Source: JBEKCP01 sp050014815
GTDB lineage: Bacteria > Planctomycetota > Planctomycetia > Pirellulales > Thermoguttaceae
NCBI GenBank assembly: GCA_050014815.1
Contig: JBEKCP010000019.1
Span: forward strand, 1 to 24,498
DNA length: 24,498 nucleotides
Reading direction: 5' to 3'
Below the pieces are notes generated by a model. The model worked only from the letters and a program-made list of their open reading frames with translations. It was not told the origin of the DNA and made no database searches. Within the stretch, counting starts at the first letter, position 1, and every line of letters starts with the position of its first letter. The position numbers and the translations under genes are program-made. Positions 6,290-16,031 of this stretch are shown in pieces.

Positions 6290-8719
6290 ATGCGATTGAC
6301 TTTGCGAACGATGCTAGCATACATGGACGGCCTTCTCGAGCCGGAGGACGCCGAGGACCTGCGCAAGAAGATCGAGGCCAGCAAGTTCGCGACCGACATG
6401 TTCCATCGGATTCGCGACGTGATGCGGCGGTTGCGGCTGACGGCGCCGAGCCTCTCGGAGCACGGCTCGGGACTCGACCCGAACACGGTGGCCGAGTACC
6501 TCGACAATGCCCTGGGCGGCGACCGGGTGCCCGATTTCGAGAAACTCTGCCTTGAATCCGACATGCACCTGGCTGAAGTGGCCTCCTGCCATCAGATCCT
6601 GGCGTTGGTCCTGGGGGAGCCGGCCGAGATCGATCCCGCCTCGCGGGAGCGGATGTATCAGGTTCCGCAGGTGGCCGGGTTGCCCAAGGAAGAGCGCCTT
6701 GCCGCCGCCGCCGCCGCCGCGATGCTCTCGGGAGACGGGTCCGAAGAGGAACTGGCGGCCCAAAAAGGCCGTCCGAAACCGACTGTTCCCGAGTACCTTC
6801 GCGAGGGGTACAAGCGCCGCCGCCTACTGCCGGTCGCCGCAATGCTCCTCTTGTTCGGCGGCTTTCTCGGTATCCTTCTGCTGGCGTTAGGGCAATTCGA
6901 GCCGGGTACGCCACTGGGCAGACTGGTCGCGGGGTTCCGGGCGCGGTTCCAGACGGCCGCCGGCCCCGAGCGAGGGCAACCGTCCCCCGCGCCGCCGGCC
7001 GGCGGGCCTTCCACCGCCCCTGCCCAGGACGCCTCGAACTCCCCTAAAGCGAAGGACGGCAAGACGGGTGCCGAGGGACCGGCCGAAGAGCGACGCCCGG
7101 AGCTGCCGGGCGCGGAGAAGCCAACCGCTCCGGGCGCGGAGAAGCCGGCCGTTCCGGGGACGGAGCCGGGGGCGCCGGCGACGAACCCGCCCGCCGCCAA
7201 GCCGGGGGGCGTCGAGGCCCCGCCGGCCGAAGAACCCGGTGCGACGCCGCCGGAGAATCCCGGGCCCTCGCTGGTCCCGGGCCCGAAAGAGTTGCCCAGA
7301 CCGCCGGTGCCCGCCGAAAAGTCGGCCATCGCCGCCAAGCCGCCCGAGCCCGAACCGCCGCCCGAGAACGTGCGAATCGGCCGGTTCATCTCCGACGCGC
7401 GCGAGGTCCTGCTCCGGTACAACGGCGATTTGCCGGCCTGGCTCCGCGTGGCCCCTGAGGAATTCTTGCAAAGCGGCCAGCCGCTGTTGGCCCTGCCGAC
7501 GTATCGTCCGCGGGTAGTCGTACTCAAGGTGGGCGTTACGGCCGAGTTGCTTGGCGGGACGGAGATCGAGTTGGCCGGACCTGACGCCCAAGGCGAACCG
7601 GGCATCAACGTCGCTTTCGGACGCCTCGTGGTCAAGCCGCTGGCCCAGCCGGGCATTCGCATCCGGTTGTTGGCGGGTGGCCAGTCGGGGGTCCTGACAC
7701 TCAGCACCGTCGATTCGATGGCGGCCGTGGAAGTGGTGCGGACCCGCGCGCCGGGCAGCGATCCTCAGACCACCCCTTCGGACGCGGCGGTCACGCTCTA
7801 CGTGGCCCAGGGCGAGGCCGTGTGGGAGGACGGGGTGAGCAAGCAGGCCGTCCGCTTGCCCGCCCCGGCCCGGTGGAGCTCCGAGATATCCCTGGCAGGC
7901 CCCCCCGGAGGCGGCGCGGCCAAGGCACTGCCGAAGTGGATCGTGACCGATACGAGCAGCCCGCTGGAGCATAGGGCGGCCGCGACGGTTGCCCAGGCGT
8001 TCGGCACGGATCGTCCGGCCAGCCTCGTCCTGACGGAGCTGGCCGAAGACCGCCGGTTCGAGGTTCATTGGCTGGCCACCCGATGCCTTGCCTACCTGGG
8101 GCAGTTCGAGCCGATGGTCGCGGCACTGGACGTGGACGACAGGAAAGTGCGGTGGCAGTGGCCCGAGTATGTCGATCAACTCCGGCAGGCCGTGGTTCGG
8201 GGCCCCGCCTCGGCAACGGCCGTCCGCCAGGCCCTGGAGAAGCGTTACGGGGCCGACGGCGCCAACTTGTATCGAATGCTCTGGGGTTATGCGGATAAGC
8301 AACTGGTCGCCGGCGAGGACGCTCAACTGGTCAAGGGCCTTGAAAGCGAGAGCCTGGCCGTTCGAGTCCTGGCATTCTGGAACCTGAAGGAGATCACCGG
8401 CAGCGGGTTCTTCTATCGGCCGGAGGATCCGGTGCAGAAGCGCGGGCAGGCCGGCCAGCGATGGAAGCAGCTCCTGGAGGCCGGCGGGGTCCGGAACAGA
8501 ACCGCGGAGGAGAAGTCGCGGGTTGTGGAGCCGGCGGCGGCGGGCACGACGCCGGCGGACACCGCGCCGGCAGATGCAACCTCCCCCGCCCCGCCGAGGG
8601 CGGTGGTGCCCGAACCACCCGAGCCGGCAGCGGGCGCGGAAGTCGAATCGCCCCCGTCGCCAGCGGCGACACCGCCGCCGGAACCCCCGCGGGCGGTTCC
8701 TCCGGAGCCGATGCCGTAG
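6290..8719 (+). CDS. large single-pass membrane protein with anti-sigma-like N-terminus
   Basis: 809 aa from the ATG at 6290, with AAAAGGGAG 7 bases upstream. Residues 1-175 are cytoplasmic and helical; LTLRTMLAYMDGLLEPEDAE and LDPNTVAEYLDNAL resemble the small helical domains of anti-sigma factors, and this N-terminus recurs in planctomycete proteins. K175-R178 precede a single membrane helix at about 179-201. Residues of about 215-360 are a Pro/Ala/Glu-rich linker. A beta-rich region follows (about 361-560, with TLYVAQGEAVWED recalling FecR-type domains), then a helical part of about 570-740 resembling HEAT or armadillo turns, and a second Pro-rich tail. No zinc-binding HxxxCxxC is visible, so true anti-sigma activity is unproven, and no ECF sigma gene is adjacent. 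A scaffold or signalling role across the membrane is inferred. Confidence 0.7.
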   Translation: MRLTLRTMLAYMDGLLEPEDAEDLRKKIEASKFATDMFHRIRDVMRRLRLTAPSLSEHGSGLDPNTVAEYLDNALGGDRVPDFEKLCLESDMHLAEVASCHQILALVLGEPAEIDPASRERMYQVPQVAGLPKEERLAAAAAAAMLSGDGSEEELAAQKGRPKPTVPEYLREGYKRRRLLPVAAMLLLFGGFLGILLLALGQFEPGTPLGRLVAGFRARFQTAAGPERGQPSPAPPAGGPSTAPAQDASNSPKAKDGKTGAEGPAEERRPELPGAEKPTAPGAEKPAVPGTEPGAPATNPPAAKPGGVEAPPAEEPGATPPENPGPSLVPGPKELPRPPVPAEKSAIAAKPPEPEPPPENVRIGRFISDAREVLLRYNGDLPAWLRVAPEEFLQSGQPLLALPTYRPRVVVLKVGVTAELLGGTEIELAGPDAQGEPGINVAFGRLVVKPLAQPGIRIRLLAGGQSGVLTLSTVDSMAAVEVVRTRAPGSDPQTTPSDAAVTLYVAQGEAVWEDGVSKQAVRLPAPARWSSEISLAGPPGGGAAKALPKWIVTDTSSPLEHRAAATVAQAFGTDRPASLVLTELAEDRRFEVHWLATRCLAYLGQFEPMVAALDVDDRKVRWQWPEYVDQLRQAVVRGPASATAVRQALEKRYGADGANLYRMLWGYADKQLVAGEDAQLVKGLESESLAVRVLAFWNLKEITGSGFFYRPEDPVQKRGQAGQRWKQLLEAGGVRNRTAEEKSRVVEPAAAGTTPADTAPADATSPAPPRAVVPEPPEPAAGAEVESPPSPAATPPPEPPRAVPPEPMP

Positions 8720-8750
8720 TGCTCTGGCACCGGGTGGACGTGGAAGAGTT

Positions 8751-8820
8751 GTTTAGCGGGCGGGCTTGCCCGCCGAGAGCAAGTTGGCGCACGAACGGCG
8801 GGCAAGCCCGCCCGCGAAAC
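8751..8820. repeat. palindromic repeat, 24-base arms
   Basis: Left arm 8751-8774 and right arm 8797-8820 are complementary with a single mismatch in 24, around a 22-base loop. The arms contain GCGGGCGGGCTTGCCCGCC, which is itself partly palindromic. The first 27 bases (8751-8777) recur exactly at 14388-14414. It follows the stop codon of the membrane protein gene by 31 bases and could end its transcript, but there is no T-run. The rest to 9025 holds no gene; GATAAT at 8976 and AAAGGAG at 9011 are the only signals towards hpf. Confidence 0.75.
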
Positions 8821-9025
8821 GGCGATGGCAGCCCTCTGTTGGTGGGGTTTTTCGGGTTTGCGCGACCCTCCCCCTGACGCTGAGTCCGATGAACGCTACA
8901 CTAGATGACGCAGTTGGCCATCACTTTCCCTTTGCCGAGGACTTTCTTAGAATAGAGGGTTTGGTTGTCGCGGGCGATAATCAATCTGGATTGGTTCTCG
9001 GGATCCGGCAAAAGGAGTTCACGCG

Positions 9026-9379
9026 GTGCAGATCACCATCTCGACCCGGCATGGTCACCTCAGCGACGAGTCGCAGGCCAAGATCAAAGAGAAACTGGAG
9101 AAACTGACTCGTTTTCATGACCGTCTCAGCACGATCGAAGTGACGGTCGATCTGGAGCACCGGGAGGCCCCGGACGTGGACCTGCGGGTCTCGGCCACCC
9201 ACAAGCACGACTTCGTGGCGGAGTGCCGGTCCCTGGAGTTGATGGCGTCGATCGACGACGTCGTCGAGAAGATGGAGCAGCAACTGCGGAAGTACAAGCA
9301 AAAAGTTCAGGACCGTCATCGGGGAACGGGGCACCGCGTGCGGGAAGCCCCGGAGACGCCCGGTCCGACCAACCCGTAA
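9026..9379 (+). CDS. hpf: ribosome hibernation-promoting factor, short form
   Basis: 117 aa, GTG start with AAAGGAG 8 bases upstream. The sequence follows the HPF/RaiA fold throughout: QITISTRHGHLSDESQAKIKEKLEKL, split here into strand and helix, then TIEVTVDLEH and a second helix, SIDDVVEKMEQQLRKYKQKV. The short length, without the roughly 60-residue dimerising domain, marks it as a short form. These proteins bind the 30S decoding region in stationary phase and block mRNA and tRNA sites. It is first in a run of six genes, 14 bases before the EIIA gene. The same hpf-EIIA pairing occurs in the proteobacterial rpoN locus, though no rpoN is present here. Confidence 0.92.
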   Translation: MQITISTRHGHLSDESQAKIKEKLEKLTRFHDRLSTIEVTVDLEHREAPDVDLRVSATHKHDFVAECRSLELMASIDDVVEKMEQQLRKYKQKVQDRHRGTGHRVREAPETPGPTNP

Positions 9380-9393
9380 GGGAGATACCGCGC

Positions 9394-9870
9394 ATGAAGT
9401 TCGCCGATTTTGTTTGCCGTGACGCGATCCGGGCCTGCCTGACAGCCACCGACAAGGAGGGGGCCATCCATGAGATGGTCTCCGCGTTGGTGGATTGCAA
9501 GCGGGTCGATGCGGCCGAGTTCGAGAGCATCGTCAAGGCCATCCTGAAGCGCGAGGAACTCGGGAGCACCGGGATCGGCCGGGGGGTCGCCGTCCCTCAT
9601 ACCAAGCACCCGAGCGTCGATCGCCTGATCGGCACGGTGGCGGTCAGTCCGGCGGGCGTGGACTTCGCCAGCCTGGACGGCGAGACCGTTCACCTTTTTT
9701 TCCTGCTGGTTTCGCCCCCGGACCGGCCCGGCGACCACCTGCGGGCCTTGGAGAACATCTCTCGCCAACTCCGCGACGACACGTTCTGCAAGTTCCTGAA
9801 GCAGGCGAAGACTCCCGAGGAGATCGGTCAACTCTTGGAGGAGGCCGATAACCACCAGTTCGGCGCCTGA
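9394..9870 (+). CDS. ptsN: PTS EIIA component, fructose/nitrogen-regulatory type
   Basis: 158 aa, start at 9394 with AGGGAG just after the hpf stop codon. The phosphorylation site is H69 in IGRGVAVPHTKHP, the hallmark of the EIIA-2 (fructose/Ntr) family; LEELGSTGIG-like and VHLFFLLVSP motifs complete the fold. It would accept phosphate from HPr, encoded 25 bases downstream. No EIIB or EIIC permease is present in the window, so a regulatory rather than a transport role is likely. In Proteobacteria EIIA-Ntr acts on potassium and nitrogen control. The choice of ptsN over a fructose symbol rests on this context and is an inference. Confidence 0.88.
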   Translation: MKFADFVCRDAIRACLTATDKEGAIHEMVSALVDCKRVDAAEFESIVKAILKREELGSTGIGRGVAVPHTKHPSVDRLIGTVAVSPAGVDFASLDGETVHLFFLLVSPPDRPGDHLRALENISRQLRDDTFCKFLKQAKTPEEIGQLLEEADNHQFGA

Positions 9871-9895
9871 GGCGGTTGTACCGCGATGACCCATC

Positions 9896-10174
9896 ATGCC
9901 CGAGCCCGCTCTGAAGCGAACCGTGATCGTGGCGAACCGCGCGGGGCTGCACGCCCGCGCCGCGGTGATCCTCTCGCGCGCCGCGGGGCAATTCAACGCC
10001 CGCGTGCTCATCGCCAAGGGCCCCCAGCAGGTCGAGGCGAAGGACGTGTTGCAGTTGATGTCGCTGGTGGGGGAGCAGGGAGACAGTTTGTCGTTGGAGG
10101 CCTCCGGCCCTGAAGCCGCGCAGGCGCTGGACGCGATAGAGGACCTGTTCTTGCGGAAGTTCGACGAGGACTGA
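9896..10174 (+). CDS. ptsH: HPr-family phosphocarrier protein
   Basis: 92 aa. The active-site histidine is H19 in RAGLHARAA, where the usual Pro after Arg is Ala. HPr passes phosphate from EI to EIIA. In the region where Firmicute HPr has the regulatory Ser46 (K-S-I-L), this protein reads AKDVLQLMSL, with D50 at the serine position, so HPr kinase control by Ser phosphorylation is not possible at that site. A weak ribosome binding site and a gap of 25 bases suggest coupling to the EIIA gene. EI follows 15 bases later. No HPr kinase gene is in the window. Confidence 0.9.
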   Translation: MPEPALKRTVIVANRAGLHARAAVILSRAAGQFNARVLIAKGPQQVEAKDVLQLMSLVGEQGDSLSLEASGPEAAQALDAIEDLFLRKFDED

Positions 10175-10189
10175 ACGGCGCAGCCGCGC

Positions 10190-11935
<1,746 letters not shown>

Positions 11936-11949
11936 CGCGGCGAGAAGCT

Positions 11950-12579
11950 ATGGTTCGACCGCGAGTGCGCATTCGATTTGCGAAACGCGGCGCGTTGCGC
12001 CTGATCGGGCACCGGGACCTGATGCGGTGCCTGGAGCGGCTGTTTCGCCGCGCCTCTCTGGCGCTGGCGATGAGCCGGGGTTTTCATCCGAAGCCGCAGA
12101 TGACGTTCCCGCTGGCCCTGGCGGTCGGCATCGAGGGGTACGACGAAGTCATGGAAGTGGCACTGACGGAGTCGCCCCCGGCCGACGCGCTCCTGGCCCG
12201 GCTGAGGCCGCATGCCCCGCCGGGACTCGAGCTGCTCTCGGCGGAGGTCCTTCCACCCGAGGGCCGCAAGGCCCACGTCCGCTCGGCCGCATACCAGATC
12301 GCCGTGGGGCCGTCGCGGCGGAGGGAAGTGGAAGAATCCGTGGGCCGGCTCTTGGCCGCCGACTCCTGTCCCGTGCGGCGAGCCCGCCGGGATGCCACCA
12401 TTGACCTCCGCGCGTCGTTGGTGGAGCTTGGTCTCCACGGCGACGTGCTCCAGATGCGGCTGCGGACCGCGGAGGACGGCTCGGCCGGCCCCCGCGACGT
12501 TCTGGCCGCCCTGGGACTGGAGGACCTCGAACACCAAGGCGCGCACCTGGCGCGCACCGCCGTGGAGATCGACGCATGA
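11950..12579 (+). CDS. DUF2344 / TIGR03936 radical-SAM-associated protein
   Basis: 209 aa from the ATG at 11950; an ATG at 11932 overlapping the EI stop would add 6 residues but has its GGAG only one base away. The family signature is clear: VRIRFAKRGALRLIGHRDLM, then LALAMSRGFHPKPQMTFPLAL and GIEGYDEVMEV. In many bacteria this domain follows, or is fused to, a B12-binding radical SAM protein and precedes RNase E/G; it has been linked to tRNA or rRNA modification only by context. Here the radical SAM partner is absent and EI stands in its place, while the RNase E/G gene follows 36 bases on. The biochemical function is unknown. Confidence 0.88.
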   Translation: MVRPRVRIRFAKRGALRLIGHRDLMRCLERLFRRASLALAMSRGFHPKPQMTFPLALAVGIEGYDEVMEVALTESPPADALLARLRPHAPPGLELLSAEVLPPEGRKAHVRSAAYQIAVGPSRRREVEESVGRLLAADSCPVRRARRDATIDLRASLVELGLHGDVLQMRLRTAEDGSAGPRDVLAALGLEDLEHQGAHLARTAVEIDA

Positions 12580-12615
12580 TCCTCCGGCGGATCCACCGAA
12601 CAAGAAAGCGAGATC

Positions 12616-14337
12616 ATGAAACAGGAGATGTTGATCAACGTTGCGCAACCGGAGGAATGCCGGATTGCGATCGTCGAGGATGGGACCCTGGAGGAGCTCT
12701 ACGTCGAGCGATCGGGCCAGGACAACTACGTCGGGAACGTCTATAAGGGGGTCGTCGTCAACCTGGAGCCGAGCATCCAGGCGGCGTTCGTCGATTTCGG
12801 CGTCGGCCGCAACGGGTTCCTCCACATCAGCGACGTCGAGCCGCAGTACTTTCGGCAGGGAGGCTACGACCCGGAGAAGGCGATGGGGCCGCCGGGCTCC
12901 GGGTCCGGCCACCGCCCGTCCGAGGCCGGCCGCTCCGCAGCGACCGACGACGCCGTGGACGCCACGGAGGACGTGCCCGCCGAGGACGAGCCCGACGAGG
13001 ACGAGCCCGACGAGACGCCCCGCAACGGCGGCCGGGGCGGCGGGCACCGCGAAGCGATGGGCGGCCGCCGCGGTCCCAGGCCGGGCGCCCGGCCCCGCTT
13101 CAAACCCCCGATCCAGGAGATCCTCCGCCGCGGCGACGAACTGCTCGTGCAGGTCATCAAGGAAGGGATCGGCACCAAGGGCCCGACGCTCTCGACCTAC
13201 ATCAGCATCCCCGGGCGGTATCTCGTGCTGATGCCCGCCCTGGGCCGCATCGGCGTCTCGCGGAAGATCGAGGACGAGGACGTCCGCCGCCGCCTCCGCA
13301 ACGTCATGCTGGAGCTGAACCCGCCCAAGGGGCTGGGGTTCATCGTCCGCACGGCCGGCATCGACCGCCTGAAGCGGGAGCTTTCCCGCGATCTGGCCTA
13401 CCTGCTGCGGCTCTGGAAGGTCATTGCGCGGCGGATCAAGAACGTGCCCGCCCCCGTCGACATCTACCAGGAAAGCGACCTGATCATCCGCACGATCCGC
13501 GACATCTTCACCGGGGACGTGGATACGATCTACATCGACGAGAAGTCGGCGTACGAGCGGGCCCGCGAATTCCTCCAGTTGGTCATGCCCCGCTACGTCA
13601 ATCGCCTCCAGCTCTACGAGGGCAAGGAACCGCTCTTCTACAAGTACCACATGGACGAGGAGATCGCGCGGATCCACCAGCGGACGGTGCCGCTCCGGGC
13701 CGGCGGCTCGATCGTCATCGACCAGACCGAGGCACTGGTGGCCATCGACGTCAACAGCGGGAGTTTTCGGGCCGAGGACAACGCCGAGGAGACCGCCTAC
13801 CAGATGAACCTGCTGGCGGCCAAGGAGATCGCGCGGCAGATCCGCCTCCGCGACCTCGGCGGCGTGCTGGTCAACGACTTCATCGACATGCGCAAGGAGA
13901 AGCACCGCCGCGGGGTGGAGCGGGCGCTGCGCGACGCGGTGAAGCGCGATCGCGCGAGGACGAAGATCCTCCGCACGAGCCCGTTCGGACTGGTCGAGAT
14001 GACGCGGCAGCGGGTCCGCCCCAGCCTCAAGCGGAGCGCGTACAAGGACTGTCCCAGTTGCCGCGGCTCCGGCGTGGTCAAGAGCCCGGAGAGCATGGCC
14101 ATCGACGCGGTCCGGCTCTTGATCGTGGCCGCCCAGCGGCCGCAGATCGCCAAGGTAGCCGTGACGGTCGATGCCGAGGTGGCCAACTACCTGAACAACC
14201 GCAAGCGGTCCGAGCTGGCGCGGCTGGAAGACGAAGGCCAGATGACCGTGCAGATCGTCGCCGGCGAAGGGGTCGGCCCCGAACACCTGGTCTTTCAGTG
14301 CTCGGACGAAGAGGGCCGCGACGTGCGGTTCCCGTAG
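12616..14337 (+). CDS. rng: ribonuclease E/G family endoribonuclease
   Basis: 573 aa. It cuts single-stranded A/U-rich RNA in rRNA maturation and mRNA decay. Domain order: N-terminal strand, S1 domain (starting near VGNVYKGVVVNLEPSIQAAF), RNase H-like and 5'-sensor parts, then the DNase I-like catalytic core with D378 in AIDVNSG and D421 in VNDFIDM, matching the two metal-binding aspartates. C479 and C482 in CPSCRG form the zinc link that joins subunits. About 85 residues (79-163), acidic then Arg/Gly-rich, interrupt the S1 domain; such inserts may bind RNA or partners. The long C-terminal degradosome scaffold of E. coli RNase E is missing, so the enzyme is RNase G-like in size. It is last in the hpf-PTS run. 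Confidence 0.92.
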   Translation: MKQEMLINVAQPEECRIAIVEDGTLEELYVERSGQDNYVGNVYKGVVVNLEPSIQAAFVDFGVGRNGFLHISDVEPQYFRQGGYDPEKAMGPPGSGSGHRPSEAGRSAATDDAVDATEDVPAEDEPDEDEPDETPRNGGRGGGHREAMGGRRGPRPGARPRFKPPIQEILRRGDELLVQVIKEGIGTKGPTLSTYISIPGRYLVLMPALGRIGVSRKIEDEDVRRRLRNVMLELNPPKGLGFIVRTAGIDRLKRELSRDLAYLLRLWKVIARRIKNVPAPVDIYQESDLIIRTIRDIFTGDVDTIYIDEKSAYERAREFLQLVMPRYVNRLQLYEGKEPLFYKYHMDEEIARIHQRTVPLRAGGSIVIDQTEALVAIDVNSGSFRAEDNAEETAYQMNLLAAKEIARQIRLRDLGGVLVNDFIDMRKEKHRRGVERALRDAVKRDRARTKILRTSPFGLVEMTRQRVRPSLKRSAYKDCPSCRGSGVVKSPESMAIDAVRLLIVAAQRPQIAKVAVTVDAEVANYLNNRKRSELARLEDEGQMTVQIVAGEGVGPEHLVFQCSDEEGRDVRFP

Positions 14338-14343
14338 GGGGAA

Positions 14344-14385
14344 GGGATTGGGGATTAGGGATTGGGGATTAGGGATTGGGGATTG
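14344..14385. repeat. tandem repeat, three 14-base units
   Basis: GGGATTGGGGATTA occurs three times in a row (the last unit ends in G). The stop codon of the minus-strand lipoprotein gene lies in the first unit. It separates the convergent ends of the RNase gene and that lipoprotein gene. Confidence 0.85.
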
Positions 14386-15281
14386 TAGTTTAGCGGGCGG
14401 GCTTGCCCGCCGAGCATCATGCCCGGCATGATCGCCCCCTGGCACATATCGACCGGCGGCGAGCCCGGATAGCCCGGCATCGACCAGAGTTCCGGCGGGT
14501 TGTTCTCCACGCGATTGATCTCGACGTTGCCCAGGTCGATCCGCATCGAGAATTGGGCCGGCGGCGAACTGATCCGCACCGCCGAGGGCATGAAGAGTCC
14601 CGAGAGCGGATCGCGGCGATAACCCTCGACAACGGATTCGGCCAGCAGCCGCCCCTGGGCATCATAGAGCCGCTGCCCCATCACCTGGCCCGTGGCGGCG
14701 TCCACCAGCGTGACCTTGGTCGTCGGCCCTTCGGGCGTCTCGCGGATGGTGCGGATCTCCAATCGGCCCCCGGGCGCCGGATACGGCCCCTGGTGCGGCA
14801 GCGAACGGTCGAACTCGGCAATCCCGAGCGCCTCGATCAGCCAGTAGGGGTCGATTGGGATTGCCTGCCGGGCACGGCTGGCGGCGAACTGCTCGTGCCG
14901 GCAGAAGTAGACCCCCGGCGACTGGCTCCGGCGGGCCCAGAACCAGAAGACCTGGTCGTTGCTGCCCAAATCCAGCTCGGCGCCGGTCATGCCCGTTGCC
15001 GCCCGGAGACGGAAGAACCGCGGCCGCTGGAAGGCGATGTTGGCGTGGAGGGTGGGCCAACCCGGCCCGCTCAGCCAGGCCGAATTGCTCGTGTAGGATT
15101 GGATCTGGGAATTGTTCCGATGGACGGCCTGAATCACCTGTTCCAACGTGGCGCCAGGCGGGAGGACGCGGGGCGCCGGGGCGGTCCATTGGGTGAACAT
15201 GCGGGGACAGGAGGCCCCGCTCAGGGCCAAGAGGCCCACCAGCAGGAGCGGCAGCAGCAGCGATCGCCGGTATCCAAGCAT
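14355..15281 (-). CDS. LolA-like putative lipoprotein with a repeat-derived C-terminus
   Basis: 308 aa from the ATG at 15281; an upstream TTG at 15311 is less likely. A hydrophobic leader (RRSLLLPLLLVGLLALSGASC) ends at a cysteine, a weak lipobox. The mature protein begins PRMFTQW, then a helical VIQAVHRNNSQIQSYTSN and strand pairs such as FRLRAATGMTGAELDLGS and DQVFWFWARR, as in the half-barrel of LolA/LolB and related lipoprotein carriers. Carrier function is inferred from this pattern only. The last 20 or so residues (LGGQARPLN, then NPQSLIPNP) are encoded by the dispersed palindrome and the tandem repeat, so the original stop seems lost. The gene converges on the RNase gene with 17 bases between stops. 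Confidence 0.65.
   Translation of the reverse strand: MLGYRRSLLLPLLLVGLLALSGASCPRMFTQWTAPAPRVLPPGATLEQVIQAVHRNNSQIQSYTSNSAWLSGPGWPTLHANIAFQRPRFFRLRAATGMTGAELDLGSNDQVFWFWARRSQSPGVYFCRHEQFAASRARQAIPIDPYWLIEALGIAEFDRSLPHQGPYPAPGGRLEIRTIRETPEGPTTKVTLVDAATGQVMGQRLYDAQGRLLAESVVEGYRRDPLSGLFMPSAVRISSPPAQFSMRIDLGNVEINRVENNPPELWSMPGYPGSPPVDMCQGAIMPGMMLGGQARPLNYNPQSLIPNP
14388..14414. repeat. half copy of the 8751 palindromic repeat
   Basis: 27 bases identical to 8751-8777, without the matching right arm. It lies inside the 3' end of the minus-strand lipoprotein gene, where it encodes GGQARPLN. Confidence 0.85.
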
Positions 15282-15305
15282 GAAGGATCGGCCTGGAAGC
15301 AAGGT

Positions 15306-15345
15306 TAACAAATCCGAAACTCGAAATCCGAAATCCGAAACAAAT
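15306..15345. repeat. short degenerate repeat
   Basis: ATCCGAAA occurs at 15312, 15326 and 15333. I recall similar reiterated CGGATTTC motifs between planctomycete genes. The rest of 15346-15480 shows nothing else. Confidence 0.5.
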
Positions 15346-15480
15346 TCAAAGCACTGAAACCGGGAATGACAGAAACGCTAGGGCATCCGTTTTGAGCCTT
15401 TGTATTTGGCATCTTTGGATTTGTTTAGGATTTCCGGGCACCATGTACTCATGGTCGCGGATTTCGTGCTTGAACCCCCT

Positions 15481-15975
15481 TCATCCTTCCAACAGCCGGG
15501 CCAACTCCTGCTGGATTTGCTCGGCTCGGTCGCCCTCGGGGGCGACCGCCGGGATTTCGTACGTGGCGTCTCGGCGGGGGCAATAGAGCACCAGGGTCTC
15601 GCGGCCCACGGGGTCGCGGCGCTCTTCCTCCAGCCGGAACACCCGCCGCCGCACCAGCAACAATGCCAGCACGTACCGCGTTTCCTGCCGATCGGGTCCG
15701 TCGCCCAGCTCGTCGAAGAAACTCAGCAGCACATCATTAGGGGCCCCGCGACCACGCTTCGCGTGGTGTCCGCGGCCCGCGTTGCGGTCGGGGACCTGCG
15801 ATTTCCACCATCCGAGCGCCCCGGACGGCGGTCCCTGCCAGACGTCGACCGCAAAATCGTAGCGTCGCAGTTCCGCCCCGTCGGCCACGAGGACCGAGTA
15901 AAACTCCTCGCCCGGCGCGAACTCCCGGCCCGAGGTCGAGCAACGCCGCGCCGATCGCTGGACTTCATAATCCAT
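15481..15975 (-). CDS. conserved planctomycete hypothetical protein with a palindrome insert
   Basis: 164 aa from the ATG at 15975. The N-terminus CSTSGREFAPGEEFYSVL looks like a reduced zinc-ribbon start, followed by RRYDFAVDVWQGPPSGALGWWKS and, later, APNDVLLSFFDEL and TRYVLALLLVRRRVFRLEE. I recall this arrangement as a small cytoplasmic family common in planctomycetes, without known function. Between WWKSQVPD and APNDV lies RNAGRGHHAKRGRG, encoded by the hairpin at 15749-15771 and its flanks; it looks like an in-frame insertion of about 10 residues. No close operon partner: the lipoprotein gene begins 200 bases downstream. Confidence 0.6.
   Translation of the reverse strand: MDYEVQRSARRCSTSGREFAPGEEFYSVLVADGAELRRYDFAVDVWQGPPSGALGWWKSQVPDRNAGRGHHAKRGRGAPNDVLLSFFDELGDGPDRQETRYVLALLLVRRRVFRLEEERRDPVGRETLVLYCPRRDATYEIPAVAPEGDRAEQIQQELARLLEG
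15749..15771 (+). repeat. CGACC/GGTGYCC hairpin, copy inside the 164-aa gene
   Basis: CGACC (15749-15753), stem ACGC/GCGT with loop TTC, GGTGTCC (15765-15771). The whole ACCACGC/GCGTGGT stem is perfect. It lies within the coding region on the opposite strand and keeps the frame. Confidence 0.7.
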
Positions 15976-16031
15976 GGGGGCCAAAGGCTACCCGAAACGG
16001 CTTTTCAACTCAAGGCGTGAACTCGGCCACT

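Noticed and set aside
8932..8981. Promoter candidates before hpf (TTGCCG, TAGAAT, GATAAT)
   Set aside because: None of the hexamers pairs at 16-18 bases, and the GG/GC spacing does not fit a sigma54 site either.
14344..15340. Tandem repeats considered as a CRISPR array
   Set aside because: Units are 7-14 bases without spacers, and no cas genes are present.
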